In this document: positions 1-9,757 of the stretch, piece by piece
Position numbering within the stretch: position 1 is the stretch's first letter
How the letters are laid out: the number at the start of each line of letters is the position of its first letter
From: Allomyces arbusculus
Lineage: Eukaryota > Blastocladiomycota > Blastocladiomycetes > Blastocladiales > Blastocladiaceae
Reading direction: 5' to 3'
Length of the DNA: 64,000 nucleotides
Assembly: GCA_027604705.1 (NCBI GenBank)
Contig: JADHYV010000029.1
Span: 186,001 to 250,000, forward strand
Notes under the pieces: model-generated
Seen by the model: only the letters and a program-made list of their open reading frames with translations
Database searches by the model: none
Told to the model about the DNA's origin: nothing
Position numbers and translations under genes: made by a program

Positions 1-1
1 C

Positions 2-1291
2 GGGACCGGGACGGGGACTGGCACGTCAAAAGCCGCCTTGATTGGCGGGATTGTCGGCGGCGTTGTCGCTCTCCTCGCGGCTATTGGCGCAGCCCTGTTC
101 CTCGTGCACCGCCGCCGGAAACGCCAGGCGCAGCAGCAGCTCGACGACAAGCAGTTGACCGACGACCCGCTGGCCCGCTCCGGCGCAACGCAGCAATACT
201 CCTCTGCCCCACTGCTCGTCCTCGGCGAACGCCGCCCGAGCGTCGCCACTGGCAGTACCGCGCCAGAGCCCTATCTCCCCACCACTGCCGCCGCCGGCAC
301 TGCGGCCCCTGCGGTTCTCGCCGTCCACAAGGCCGCTTCCGCACCCATGCCCTCACCACCCCCACCCCCCGCGACCCCACCCGCACCCATGACCGACCTT
401 CTCCCGCGCGCAGCGTTCACGATGCACGGCATTCCGCGGTCCACCACCGCCGATTCCGACGCCTCGCTCTTTGTCCCTGCCGCCGCGTCCAACCTGTTAT
501 CGGATTACGGCATGCAGGCGCTCGCGGACGACTGGCAGGCTCAGTACCGCGCGACATTGAACGCGGTCGTCCCGTGGATCCCGGATACGCCCGCGGTCCG
601 TGCGCGTGCGCGCGCGATGTTGGCCGCGGTGGTTGCGGAACAGGTAACCAAGTGGCTCGACGACGTCGCCGCGCGCACCGCCACGACCGATCCAGTGGCC
701 GCGCGCGGGAGCGAGGACTCGCACGACGACGCGCAGTACGCGCACGACGACGAACTGGCCCTCCCGGCTTACCTCGCCGCGACCACCCGCGCCCTGACCG
801 TCTCCCCCTGGGCCGCGCCGCGTGCCGTCCCCGCCGCCACCGCGCAATCCAACTTGACCTCTCTGTTTCTCGGCATCGCCGCCGCCTGGCGCCGGATGCG
901 CAACGGAGACCCGTCGGTCATCGCGTACCTCGCGCGTGCCAATGCCGCGTTCGACGAGAAAGTCATGGCCGCCGATGCAGCCTCCTCTGACGAAGTCACG
1001 ACTGGTGGGACGGTTACGGCGTGCGTGTTCCCGGGGATCGCGTACCGCGCGTCCGGGGGGAGACCCGCGCGCGTTTGGCCCGCGGTGGTCGCCGTGAGTG
1101 CACCCGCGACGGGGTTGGCCGTGCCGAGTGCGGCAACAGCGTCGGTGACGGTCCCACGCGGACTGGGGACGGGGGTCGGGAGGTCTGCGATGATAACGGC
1201 GCCGCCAGGTGTGGAAGTGGTCGGGCCCGGCGCGCGGTCGTTGGCGCGGGCCGAGCGCCAGGCGCGGATGGGGAGTGGCGCGCGAGGGTGA
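2..1291 (+). CDS. single-pass membrane protein, 3' part (5' end outside window)
   Basis: The reading frame is open from the first base to a TGA at 1289-1291, giving 429 residues without the N-terminus. The visible part begins with a Gly/Thr run and a hydrophobic Gly/Ala/Val/Leu helix (residues about 13-36). This is followed at once by a basic stop-transfer patch (HRRRKRQ) and a roughly 390-residue tail. The tail is Ala/Pro-rich at first (residues about 60-140), then has a more ordered, predicted helical part (about 165-300), then low complexity again. The layout fits a type I plasma-membrane protein with an extracellular part upstream of the window and a cytoplasmic tail, as in fungal wall-sensor or Mid2-like proteins. 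That comparison rests on layout only, as no family domain is recognisable. No splice site is needed. Confidence 0.6.
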   Translation, partial: GTGTGTGTSKAALIGGIVGGVVALLAAIGAALFLVHRRRKRQAQQQLDDKQLTDDPLARSGATQQYSSAPLLVLGERRPSVATGSTAPEPYLPTTAAAGTAAPAVLAVHKAASAPMPSPPPPPATPPAPMTDLLPRAAFTMHGIPRSTTADSDASLFVPAAASNLLSDYGMQALADDWQAQYRATLNAVVPWIPDTPAVRARARAMLAAVVAEQVTKWLDDVAARTATTDPVAARGSEDSHDDAQYAHDDELALPAYLAATTRALTVSPWAAPRAVPAATAQSNLTSLFLGIAAAWRRMRNGDPSVIAYLARANAAFDEKVMAADAASSDEVTTGGTVTACVFPGIAYRASGGRPARVWPAVVAVSAPATGLAVPSAATASVTVPRGLGTGVGRSAMITAPPGVEVVGPGARSLARAERQARMGSGARG

Positions 1292-1751
1292 GGTGGGACG
1301 AGGGAGGGGTGAAGAGCGCGCATGATTGCGTTTTCTTTTTACGTGGCTCGATGTGCATTGGAACAATACGTTTTTGTTACACGAACTGAGCTACGGAGTG
1401 ATTGCCTTGCTCGACGGCCGCGTTTGGTCCACGGCACGCGTCAGTACGACAACCGCCTTATGCGCTGGGCGCGCCGGGAAGTGCCCTTTTGCAATCTCAT
1501 GAAGTTTGGACGCGAAGAATGCAGTGGCGGGCCGCTTTCCCTGGTCCCTTGATCGTGTTGTGATGCCTGTTCACATCAACACAGCGAAAGGCGTCAAGCA
1601 TGAGCAGAAGGTGAGGCTCTAGAAATTGAATCCTTTGATACACGTGTCATACGTATCCCCACTTCTCTTCCCACCCTGCCTGCCCTGCGATTTAAATCGA
1701 TGCACGTTACTCGCCGACCTTTTCTCTCGCCCCGTATCAGCAACCGCAAGC
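1292..1751. other. intergenic, 460 bp
   Basis: No gene seen. It holds the 3' flank of the membrane-protein gene and the upstream region of the next gene. A 30-bp stretch at 1344-1373 recurs with about five mismatches at 8930-8959 (see repeat entries). Confidence 0.5.
1344..1373 (+). repeat. 30-bp dispersed repeat, copy 1
   Basis: The stretch beginning TGGCTCGATGTGCATTGGAA matches 8930-8959 at about 25 of 30 positions. It lies about 50 bp after the stop codon of the upstream gene, so it could be a 3'-end processing signal or a scrap of an older repeat. Confidence 0.4.
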
Positions 1752-2726
1752 ATGCAGACCAACACCGACAAGCTGGCCAACCAAGTCACTGCCGCGACCA
1801 AGGACGTGTCGAGCGAGCGCGACCCGCCCGCTGGCCCTGTGCAACAACCGGACAGTCCCGACATCGACCTTCCGCTCAGTCTGCCCGCCTGCTTTCCTGA
1901 TAACGAATGGCACTCGGCGCAGCTCTTTGTGACGCTCAACAAGACGAAGCATCCGGTCGAGTACCACATCCACTACGCGACGGGCATCACGTGGGCGTTC
2001 CTCAAGTACGAGTGCGACCGACCTGCTCCATCGGGCTACTGGTTCCGAATTCTCGACTGGGCGAACACAACTGGATGTTCGCACGAGACGCTCATCACGG
2101 ACCTTCCGCGCGAGGACCCGTTTGTGATTGGCCACTGGGCATTTGAGCGGGCGTACCTGATGCATGTCGGGATTCCGGACAAGTTTGGGCGGCAAAACCC
2201 GTCTGCTGCTGAGATTGATGTGCTCGACAAGGACCTCATGACGCGGCTCGGCGAACTTGCAGCGCAGTATGGCGAGTTTGAGAAGCGGTACCCGGACACG
2301 GCGTGTCCAAATGTGCCGGTCCTCACGGTCGCGCAGCGCATCTTCATGATTGAGTACTCGCTCGTGCGCGTCTTCGACTGGATTGAGCACCTATGGCGCA
2401 AGTACCCAACCGAAGCACCTGCGATTGCACTCGCGCACACGGTCGGACTCCGCCCGCGGGAGCGGAATGAGTATCTGCATGGGTTCATGGAGCGCTTGGA
2501 GCGGATTGCGTGCATGTGTTTGGTCGAATCAAAAATGGCGCCGCCGTCCAAATGGAACAAGGTGACGTGGGTAGCTCATGTTGGGAACAAGGACCCAAAA
2601 ATGTTCCAAGATGGAGGGCGGTTCCAGTTGCGCTTCAACCCGGCCGTCGTCAAGCGATCCGTTCATCCTGCAGCGCCAGTTGGAAAAGGCCCATGGGTGG
2701 AGGCACAGCATGTGCAATGGTTTTGA
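1752..2726 (+). CDS. hypothetical protein, 324 aa
   Basis: I do not recognise this family. The frame is open from 1626, but the ATG at 1752 is the first one followed by normal protein composition. The product starts with a polar N-terminus of about 40 residues, then a compact, Trp- and Tyr-rich globular region with several helices. There is no signal peptide, membrane segment, repeat or catalytic signature that I can name. The aromatic content and even amino-acid use argue for a real soluble protein and not a chance frame. It stands alone between gene-poor stretches. Confidence is moderate for coding and nil for function. Confidence 0.6.
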   Translation: MQTNTDKLANQVTAATKDVSSERDPPAGPVQQPDSPDIDLPLSLPACFPDNEWHSAQLFVTLNKTKHPVEYHIHYATGITWAFLKYECDRPAPSGYWFRILDWANTTGCSHETLITDLPREDPFVIGHWAFERAYLMHVGIPDKFGRQNPSAAEIDVLDKDLMTRLGELAAQYGEFEKRYPDTACPNVPVLTVAQRIFMIEYSLVRVFDWIEHLWRKYPTEAPAIALAHTVGLRPRERNEYLHGFMERLERIACMCLVESKMAPPSKWNKVTWVAHVGNKDPKMFQDGGRFQLRFNPAVVKRSVHPAAPVGKGPWVEAQHVQWF

Positions 2727-4038
2727 GTTGGTGGGCGAGAGGCTGACGTATAACGATGAATTTTGACCCATTCAATAATAACAACTTGCAATCGAGTTTC
2801 CAACCCTGTTGCGATCCTAGACAGTGGTCATTGCATGGAGCGCTGTACGGAGAAGACACATGACTATCATCTGACCCTTTTACGTTGTAAACTCAGACGC
2901 TTCAAGCCCCGCTAGCAGCGCCGCGACCAACCGCGACCAAAAAACATCTCAAAGTAGACAGGATCGGTTGCAGGCAGTCGTGAGGGGCAGGGCGATGAGC
3001 ATGCGCACGGTTGACGCGCGTGGGGTCGTGTCGGACCGCGTTGACGATAATGGAGGTGGTCAACGGCCGTGGTGGAGGAAGTGGAGCAGCCGCGCTGGAG
3101 AAGGTGAGAAGCCAGCTTGTGAGGCCGTGTTGGGAAGGAGCGGCTCAAAAAGCGCGTTGTATCCAGAGCAAGTTTACATGGCCGCCTGTGCTGAAACCCA
3201 GAGGGCAGGCCAACATGGCGCGTTGTGCGTATAGCCAGGCGCGCTCGATCCAGTGACCACTGTAAAGGGCTCGGCCTGCGCCGATGTGACCCGGCAGAGT
3301 TCTTCCTTCAAACCCGGTCTAAACTCGGTCAGTCTGGCCGTGTCTGATGAGATTATCGCCCATGTTTGCATTTCATCATCTGTTCCCTCCTCCGCCCACG
3401 TCTCCCCCCACCTCCACCAGCGGCTCAACCCTCGAGATCATGGCGATGCGGCCCGCACGCGCTCGCCAATCTTCTCCACTCGTGACTTGGCTCTCGAGCT
3501 CACAACGGCGCGACCTGCACACGCTCAAATTGGAGCCCGAGTTTGCGGCAAGGCTATCCGCACGCGCTCGCCAACCTTCCACCGTGGCTGCGCCATCGCT
3601 GCAAACCACAGCCCTGCAGCAGCAGTGAGTCGACGGTCAGTTGGCATCAGCGCGATTGTGGTCAAACGAACCGCGCCAGCGACCGAAGCGGCTGCCGATT
3701 GTAGTGGAGGCCGGCGAGGGCGCCGTCCAGCTTGCCACCTTCACCACCAAATCCCAAAATCGATCTTGGAGCCAAAAACTGATTTGAAATTGGTAGTGCT
3801 AAAATCAATTTTGAAATCAATTTTCTTTGCACACATGGAGCCATTTCACCGGCCTCAACACCACAAATCGATTTTGGAATTAACTTTGTCTAGTGCATGC
3901 GCACATGCATAAAAGACCAGACAGGATTTGACACATCAAGTCAAATTGAACTCGAACTCCTCAGTTCGGTAGCGCCCAACTGACGTGGTTGGGATCAGTT
4001 ACACCCTTGAAAGTCAGTCAGGTCAACCAAACCAGTTG
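2727..4038. other. gene-free stretch left of the hAT element
   Basis: About 1.3 kb with only chance frames. The part at 3750-3910 is AT-rich, with repeated ATCAATTTTG-like words. No promoter or RNA gene is convincing. It may be old repeat debris. Confidence 0.4.
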
Positions 4039-4046
4039 GCCACAAC
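4039..4046. repeat. left target-site duplication of hAT element (GCCACAAC)
   Basis: Eight bases, GCCACAAC, directly abut the left terminal inverted repeat and recur directly after the right one at 6883-6890. Eight-base duplications are the hallmark of hAT insertion. Confidence 0.85.
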
Positions 4047-4062
4047 CAGAGTTCCCCAATCC
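4047..4062 (+). repeat. hAT left terminal inverted repeat
   Basis: CAGAGTTCCCCAATCC, 16 bp, perfectly complementary to 6867-6882. Confidence 0.9.
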
Positions 4063-5371
4063 CAAATCCAAGACAATCCCGTCGGATGTCCCACAGCCGG
4101 ATTTTCCGGGTCTGGCACAACGAGGGTTCTGTCCGATCCGGACCGTCTCGGACTGCCTCGAAATATATCACGTGACATTTACATGCTCCTCATTCACCAT
4201 CGCGAACGACCTCCTGACGAACCAGTCGCAACCCGCAAAAGGACCACATCGATGACGATGAACAGCAACGACACCCCAATTCCGTGAGCGAACCCAACTT
4301 CAGACGCACGCGCCCGACTTGTCGCCGCTGCAACAACCTCCACTCCAGCACGGTCGCGTCGCGGCCAGCCAGCTTTGACCCCGATTTGGCGTCCCTTCAA
4401 CGGACCGGCGAACCAGCAACTCGCTTCTGCGACGTGCAGCCGGGCTTGTTTGCCCGCGGCACACGCGTCATTTGGCGCTTTCTTTGGCCCGCCGATCGCT
4501 GACCGTAAGGCCTGCGGCGTTCATTTCGTGGCGGGATCCCTCCTGGTCGCTCCCAACAGACGATCATGGACCTCCCGCGTGAGCTCCCAGACGCTGTTGC
4601 GGCCAAGGCGGTGGCCGTGCGACCGCATCTGACGCAATACGTCTTCGACGAAATGACGCGCAGGACGGCCGAACGCGCCGCCAAACGCCGGTTGGCAGCA
4701 GCTAAGTGCCCAACCCGCGGTTGTGCCTGTTGTCACTTGGCGATCTGTCCGTCCTGCAGAGCCGAGCAGGATTCTTACCATCCAATATATTTGTTTTTTT
4801 GAGTTGTGCCGCAAGTTGCAGCCTGCGAGCGCGTCGTTCAGCGGTGCTAGCGCTTCGGCCAGAGGTCGCGGTGCGAGCTGCGCGGGAAAGTCTCGAACAT
4901 TCTGAGACTGTCTCACGTAGGGCTGCCGCCGAGGCGAAGATCTCACGATCCTTCATGAGGATCTCGGATGTCGGATCGCCTCGCGTTCGGCGGGTGGCTT
5001 GAGCCGAGTCCTCGGGTGGCTTGCACCTAGAATCGCCGATCCGAACGAGACCTCGTGAGGATTTCGCGATTCCATCGTAATCCATGCATCGCATTCACAA
5101 CGTCGTCGTCATCACGACGACAGCGAACGACGCAGGAAATGAACGGAATTGCACGTCGGCCGGTTCCAAACCAACGAGGAAAATATTTACACTTGCAGCC
5201 CCACCTACGCTCCGCTCGCATTGCACCACCAACGATTTACATGCTGCATCAAACTGTGGCCACCCATCGGCCAACACGACACGCCCTCTCGTTCAATCAA
5301 GAGACGGCACCCACCACACCAGAAAGCACGCGACCGACCACGGTCGCGCCAGCCACCCAGCTCCCACAGAT

Positions 5372-6550
5372 CTACCTGCTCCGACCCACGTCTTCCACGT
5401 GATCACGGTTGAGCGAGCCAAATTCGCATTGCCACGCGCGGACGGCACACGACTCGGCAATCGTCTCCGCGGCCATGCTGCTGCATGGGGCCAAGGCGAC
5501 AAGACCGGCGACGGAAAAGAAGCGCTCCACCTGATTGGTGGAGGCCGGAATCATAAGCACCTGCACCGCAATGGGCTTCAATTCCAGAAACTCGTCGCCG
5601 AGCGGCCCATTCCACAAATCGATCGGGTCCATGATCCACGGGTGCGCGGAGCCGCCGGCGGATCGTGTCCCTTGTGAGCGGTACAGGTGCGACTTGACAA
5701 AGTACATGGTATCGGGCAGCCCATGCAACTCGGCGAGACCAAACTGCGCCAGCGCCGCGTGCGTCGCCTTCTTGGACGTTTCAGTGTGCCCAAAGCCGTC
5801 GCACAAGAGTGCCTGCAGAAGAAACTCGGCGCGCTCAGCCGCAGCTTGCGCGCGGCGCAAACCGGTGGAGTGCACTTCTTGGGCAGTCAACGGCGCGACG
5901 GGTTCCGTGCGGACGGTCGTCTGGAACAGCTGGTCGAGGAGTGCGTGCACGCTGGAAAGAGGGCGGCCAGAGTCGGTGATCAGCGCACCGCGCAAATTGG
6001 TGGCCGCTTTGATAAAACATCGAAGAAACGTACCCGTGAATGTGCTTCCGCACATACCCCACGCCAATCTGCTCGAGCTTGCTGAGGAAAACGGCACGCC
6101 AAAGTTCGGATCGAGCAGCACTGCAGCTAGCGCAAGCGGCCCGATGCAGTCAAGATGCTTGAGCAGGAGCGGAAGAGCGACGCGCGCGCAAAGCGCTGCC
6201 GCATCTCGCGCCAAGTCGATATCCTTCAGCGAGTTGATGACGTGCCGCTCCTGCTTTTCCAGGACCTCCGAGCCACCGTGAGCGACGCGCGCGGCTGGTT
6301 TCTGCGGCGCTGGCGCCCGTGTCACCGCGTCGCTCGCTGGTCGCGGTCGGTTGGCCGTCAAAAGCCGCCGTCGCGAGCGGCCGCGCGGTTGGACCAAGAA
6401 GGTCCTTGTTGATTTACTTGTTGTGGCTGGTTGCGCGGGCGCGGGTGCTTGTGCGAAGCTGAAATGGTTTGGTGTCGACAAGGACGTCGAGGACGACAAT
6501 GTTGGCCCGATGCGAGGCGTCCCCCGCCTCGGGACCTGCACGTGATGCAT
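5372..6550 (-). pseudogene. hAT transposase, C-terminal fragment with dimerisation domain
   Basis: The frame translates to about 390 residues. The first 90 or so are low-complexity and probably not native protein. From about residue 95 it reads like hAT transposase. It ends with the typical hATC dimerisation block: an LKPIAVQVLMIPAS-type stretch followed by NQVERFFSVAGL, the counterpart of the family's IPATSAAVERVFS motif. Full hAT transposases run to 600-800 residues with an N-terminal BED zinc finger and an RNase H-like core containing the first catalytic Asp. Neither is visible on the minus strand between this frame and the right end. The gene is therefore a truncated remnant unless an unseen upstream exon exists, for which the right end leaves only about 330 bp. 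Confidence 0.75.
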
Positions 6551-6866
6551 GGGCAGGGTGCCCTCCTGTTAGAGGAACCGGTCCGCCGTGTGGAATACAG
6601 TTAGGCATTTTCCTCCCCAAGCCCACGCCCCTGCTTGTATCAGACAAGGCAGGCGAGGACGGCTCACGAGGGCGTCACGAGGTTTCGGCTCATGGCCGAG
6701 GCGAGGCATCGTGAGAGACGCGCGACCCGACCCTCGGGTGGCTTGACTTTCGCGATCCGGATTTCACGAAATTCGAGCCGAGAATCCCTCGGTGGCCGGA
6801 TCGCGGCAGCCCTACCGGACGGAAAGGACTCAAACATGGCTTGACCGGACTCCGGACAATCCGGCC

Positions 6867-6882
6867 GGATTGGGGAACTCTG
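6867..6882 (-). repeat. hAT right terminal inverted repeat
   Basis: GGATTGGGGAACTCTG, the exact reverse complement of 4047-4062. It is followed by the second copy of the 8-bp duplication. Confidence 0.9.
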
Positions 6883-6890
6883 GCCACAAC
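6883..6890. repeat. right target-site duplication of hAT element (GCCACAAC)
   Basis: Identical to 4039-4046 and abutting the right terminal inverted repeat. Confidence 0.85.
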
Positions 6891-6986
6891 AGAATGTTTG
6901 ACCGATTTCAACCTAACTGAACATGGCCCTCTGTTCTGCAGACCACCTCGCAACCGAAAACGGAACAGAAAAGTTACGTTATTTCC

Positions 6987-7008
6987 AAGTCACCTCGAGA
7001 GGTGACTT
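6987..7008. repeat. short palindrome, 10-bp arms and 2-nt spacer
   Basis: AAGTCACCTC, then GA, then GAGGTGACTT. The arms are perfectly complementary. It lies about 100 bp right of the hAT insertion. It could be a site for a dimeric DNA-binding protein or a remnant of an older inverted-repeat element. Confidence 0.6.
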
Positions 7009-8855
7009 ACGGGTTCTGTTGGCCAACCCTGACGCTAACTGAACTCTAACTGGAAAATCTGCCGAGCGGGCCCTCAGAGCATCTCCCACGGTACCGACTC
7101 AAAGGTTAATTTGGCTTCGGATGAGAATGGATGGCTTTTTGAATCCCCCAAGGTGGTAGCGATTCTCGAAAATCCACCCTTCCGGGCGACTCAAAAGTCA
7201 TCGAGCGAGCCATTTTGGATGACTGGACAGCACAGACCAAAAGCACTACGTGCAACTCCCTGGCCGGGCGCAGCCAACGCCTCGACGCGTCCCAATTGCA
7301 ACCAAGGTCAAGTGCACCACAGCCTCGGCCAGCACGACCAACAGCAAATCAACCCACACCGGCCACACCTACAACGAGAAACAGCTGCAGGCCGAGTGGC
7401 CGGGGAACAGTGTGAAGGTTTAGCACTGTGCGCACCACAACAAGCTCGCGCAGTGCAAGCATGGCGTGCAACTGTTGATGGATTTTCATGATGGTGGAAC
7501 AGTCGTGCTGCGCCCTCGCATCAGGGAAGTGACCGTCGATCGTCGGTATAAAAGACCAACTCTTCAGGAACTCAGCGGTCACAAAAACAATTTCGTCCGT
7601 CCCGCCATGCCAAACAACTTGGGAACCTACGTGGCGCCAACTGGTTGTGGTGGCAGGAGAGATGCTGCCAGCAACTGGCGAAGAGCGCGTGTTTATATAT
7701 TAAGCGCATCGTTTGGAAGTGTCAACGCAAGACGTTTGTGTTGATGTGCACGGGTGCACACGATGTGGTGGGCGTGGAAGGACGCGGAAGGACGTGTTGG
7801 GGTTGGTTGTTTTATCAAGTGACGTGGATGGGCCAGGGAGAGGGACCAAGGTTGGCATCGCAAAGTTTTGGTCTGCACCATGGGGCTCGGCTCGCAGCGT
7901 TTCTGGCAGATTTCGCTCGAGAATTGGAAATGACCAAACCGTGGGGTTGAATAACTTTCGTTTTGCTAGAAATAGGTTTGACTCTTGGTTTGAGTCGTCA
8001 CCGTGGGAGATGCTCCCAGTCGACAGTGAGCCAGCATCGACTGTTAAGTCACACGTCTAACATTGTGCGTGCCAATGCTCCAACATGGAAACCAGCGTCG
8101 TGTTTGTTGGTGCGCGACCTGCTCCACAGGCCATTCCATTGCTTCCCAGGGCGAAATGCGATCCTGCTGGTGTTGCATTTGGCGGCTTACAACTCAGCCT
8201 CCAAGCTCGCGCAACACGACCCCCACGCGCTCACCAGGTGCGATCCGCACGCATTCGCCCTCCACCCCCATGCACAGCTACAATTGTGAAGAATGTGCAC
8301 GCATTTGAGTTCCATTCAGTGATGGCTGTTGCAAACATTGATCTCAATTTTTCGCCGCCTGGAAAGTGCGCTGATGCATTCGGGCATCTACTTAATGGCT
8401 TTGTGAGCGTGCGCGAGTAAAAGGAGTGCCACGCGGGCGCGTTCTTGGACTGCACGGCCCGCAGTGCTGGCTGCTGTTGGGATCCATCAAGGATGTGGCT
8501 GTGCGCTCTGTCCGCGGCGTCGGAGTGCAGCGGACCGCGCACCGTTGCTTGCCTTGGTTCCTCTTCATCGTTTGTGATAAATACATGTCGGCCCCGCTCC
8601 CCAGCGTAGTTGGCTGCTTTGCTTCTGAAGTGCCCGCGCCCTTGGCCCATACATGCGCACATGATGCCAAACAATTTCGTCTACTCATTTTCAGCACGCC
8701 AAAAGCTAAAGTACCCGCAACAATGGAACGTTCAAACATGCAACCAAGTCCACACGCAAGTCCACCACCTCAATCCCGCCAGCGGCCAGATCGAAGTTGG
8801 CGGCGACCTTGATGACAGTCGACCTTGCACAGCCAACGTCCTGCCCCACGCCTTA

Positions 8856-8905
8856 CTTGCTGCCGCCGCCGTTGCCGCTGCCGTTGCCGCCGCCGTTGCC
8901 GCTGC
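8856..8905. repeat. GCCGCCGTTGCC-type microsatellite
   Basis: About 50 bp of imperfect tandem units of GCCGCCGTT and GCCGCTGCCGTT type, in a non-coding setting. Confidence 0.6.
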
Positions 8906-8929
8906 ACACGATGCATCAATATCGATTCA

Positions 8930-8959
8930 TGGCTTGATGTACATTGGAATAATACATTT
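8930..8959 (+). repeat. 30-bp dispersed repeat, copy 2
   Basis: The stretch beginning TGGCTTGATGTACATTGGAA matches 1344-1373 at about 25 of 30 positions. Confidence 0.4.
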
Positions 8960-9757
8960 GAGCACGATTGATCTGGCGCTGCCGTGCAGTGACCGACGTC
9001 CCACTCAAATGTTGCCAGTGTCCTGGCTCCTAATCGCTGATGTCATGCTGTATCTTGCTGGCACGGCCCACAAGCCTGACCTCGATGTCGGTCTGGCCAT
9101 CCGCGTCGGTCTCTCCGAATCCAAGGCGGCAATCAATGCCGTAATCTATTTTTTGTCACAGCAAGGAAAAGGCATCGTGGGAGGGGGGACCTTATGGTGG
9201 AATTAAGAGCCGTCCAGATACGTGCGCATTTGAGAATGCATCGCTCATGATCAGCTTAACGATCTCCACCATGCGTTGAGTACCGCACACGCACTAATAC
9301 CTGGCGATGAGCAATTCAGAATCACACCCAAGTCAAGAGAAGCATTGTACGGAACGTTGGTCCGCAACTGCCACTGTGCCGCTCTTTCACTGCTGGCTCT
9401 GTGCTCTGTCGTCGACGACCGCTGTGGTGCCCAGGATCTGGTCGCCGCAACAACATTGGGCGAGGGGCTATTCAAAGGCCGAGCTGCGATTCGTCGCCAA
9501 GGCATGAGTTGCTGCTTGTATCAGCTGGGTCCACGTACCGCTGTCGCGCGGGTAGATTGTTGATCTGACAGCGACATAAACACGTGTCGCGGTGGGCCGG
9601 CAAGGTGCAGAAGATGTACGACAAACGTGTGAATGTGGCGACGAAATCTCGCGGCCAAATGTGAAGCGTGGGGAGCGTGGAGGAGAGCGAGTATATAGAT
9701 GATGCAGGGCGAAGTCACATTCCGACAAGAACACAGCAACTAACAATCGCCAATGCG

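Larger units (their letters stand above)
4047..6882 (-). mobile_element. hAT-superfamily DNA transposon, complete ends, truncated transposase
   Basis: The element is 2,836 bp. It begins with CAGAGTTCCCCAATCC (4047-4062) and ends with its exact reverse complement (6867-6882). An 8-bp direct duplication, GCCACAAC, flanks it. The CAGAG start and 8-bp duplication are diagnostic of hAT. Inside, on the minus strand, is an open frame carrying only the C-terminal part of a hAT transposase. Subterminal repeats are present: a 13-bp inverted pair (GTAGGGCTGCCGC at 4917-4929, complement at 6803-6815) and a 14-bp direct pair (5010-5023 and 6732-6745). The left 850 bp outside the inner repeat has no matching right-hand partner, so it may be extra sequence acquired by the element. 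Perfect terminal repeats and duplication suggest a fairly recent insertion. Lack of the N-terminal transposase makes it probably non-autonomous. Confidence 0.9.
6891..9757. other. gene-free stretch right of the hAT element
   Basis: About 2.9 kb without a convincing gene. The frames here are short and of random composition. It holds a 22-bp inverted repeat (6987-7008), a TATAAAAG word near 7546, a GCC/GTT-type microsatellite (about 8856-8905) and the second copy of a 30-bp repeat (8930-8959). Confidence 0.4.

Noticed and set aside
4566-4802. Small plus-strand Cys-containing frame inside the hAT element
   Set aside because: No homology to hAT accessory proteins that I know, and no supporting signals. 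Treated as chance.
8610-9206. 198-codon plus-strand frame across the GCC microsatellite
   Set aside because: The Ala run comes from the microsatellite and the rest has random composition. No start context or splice signals.
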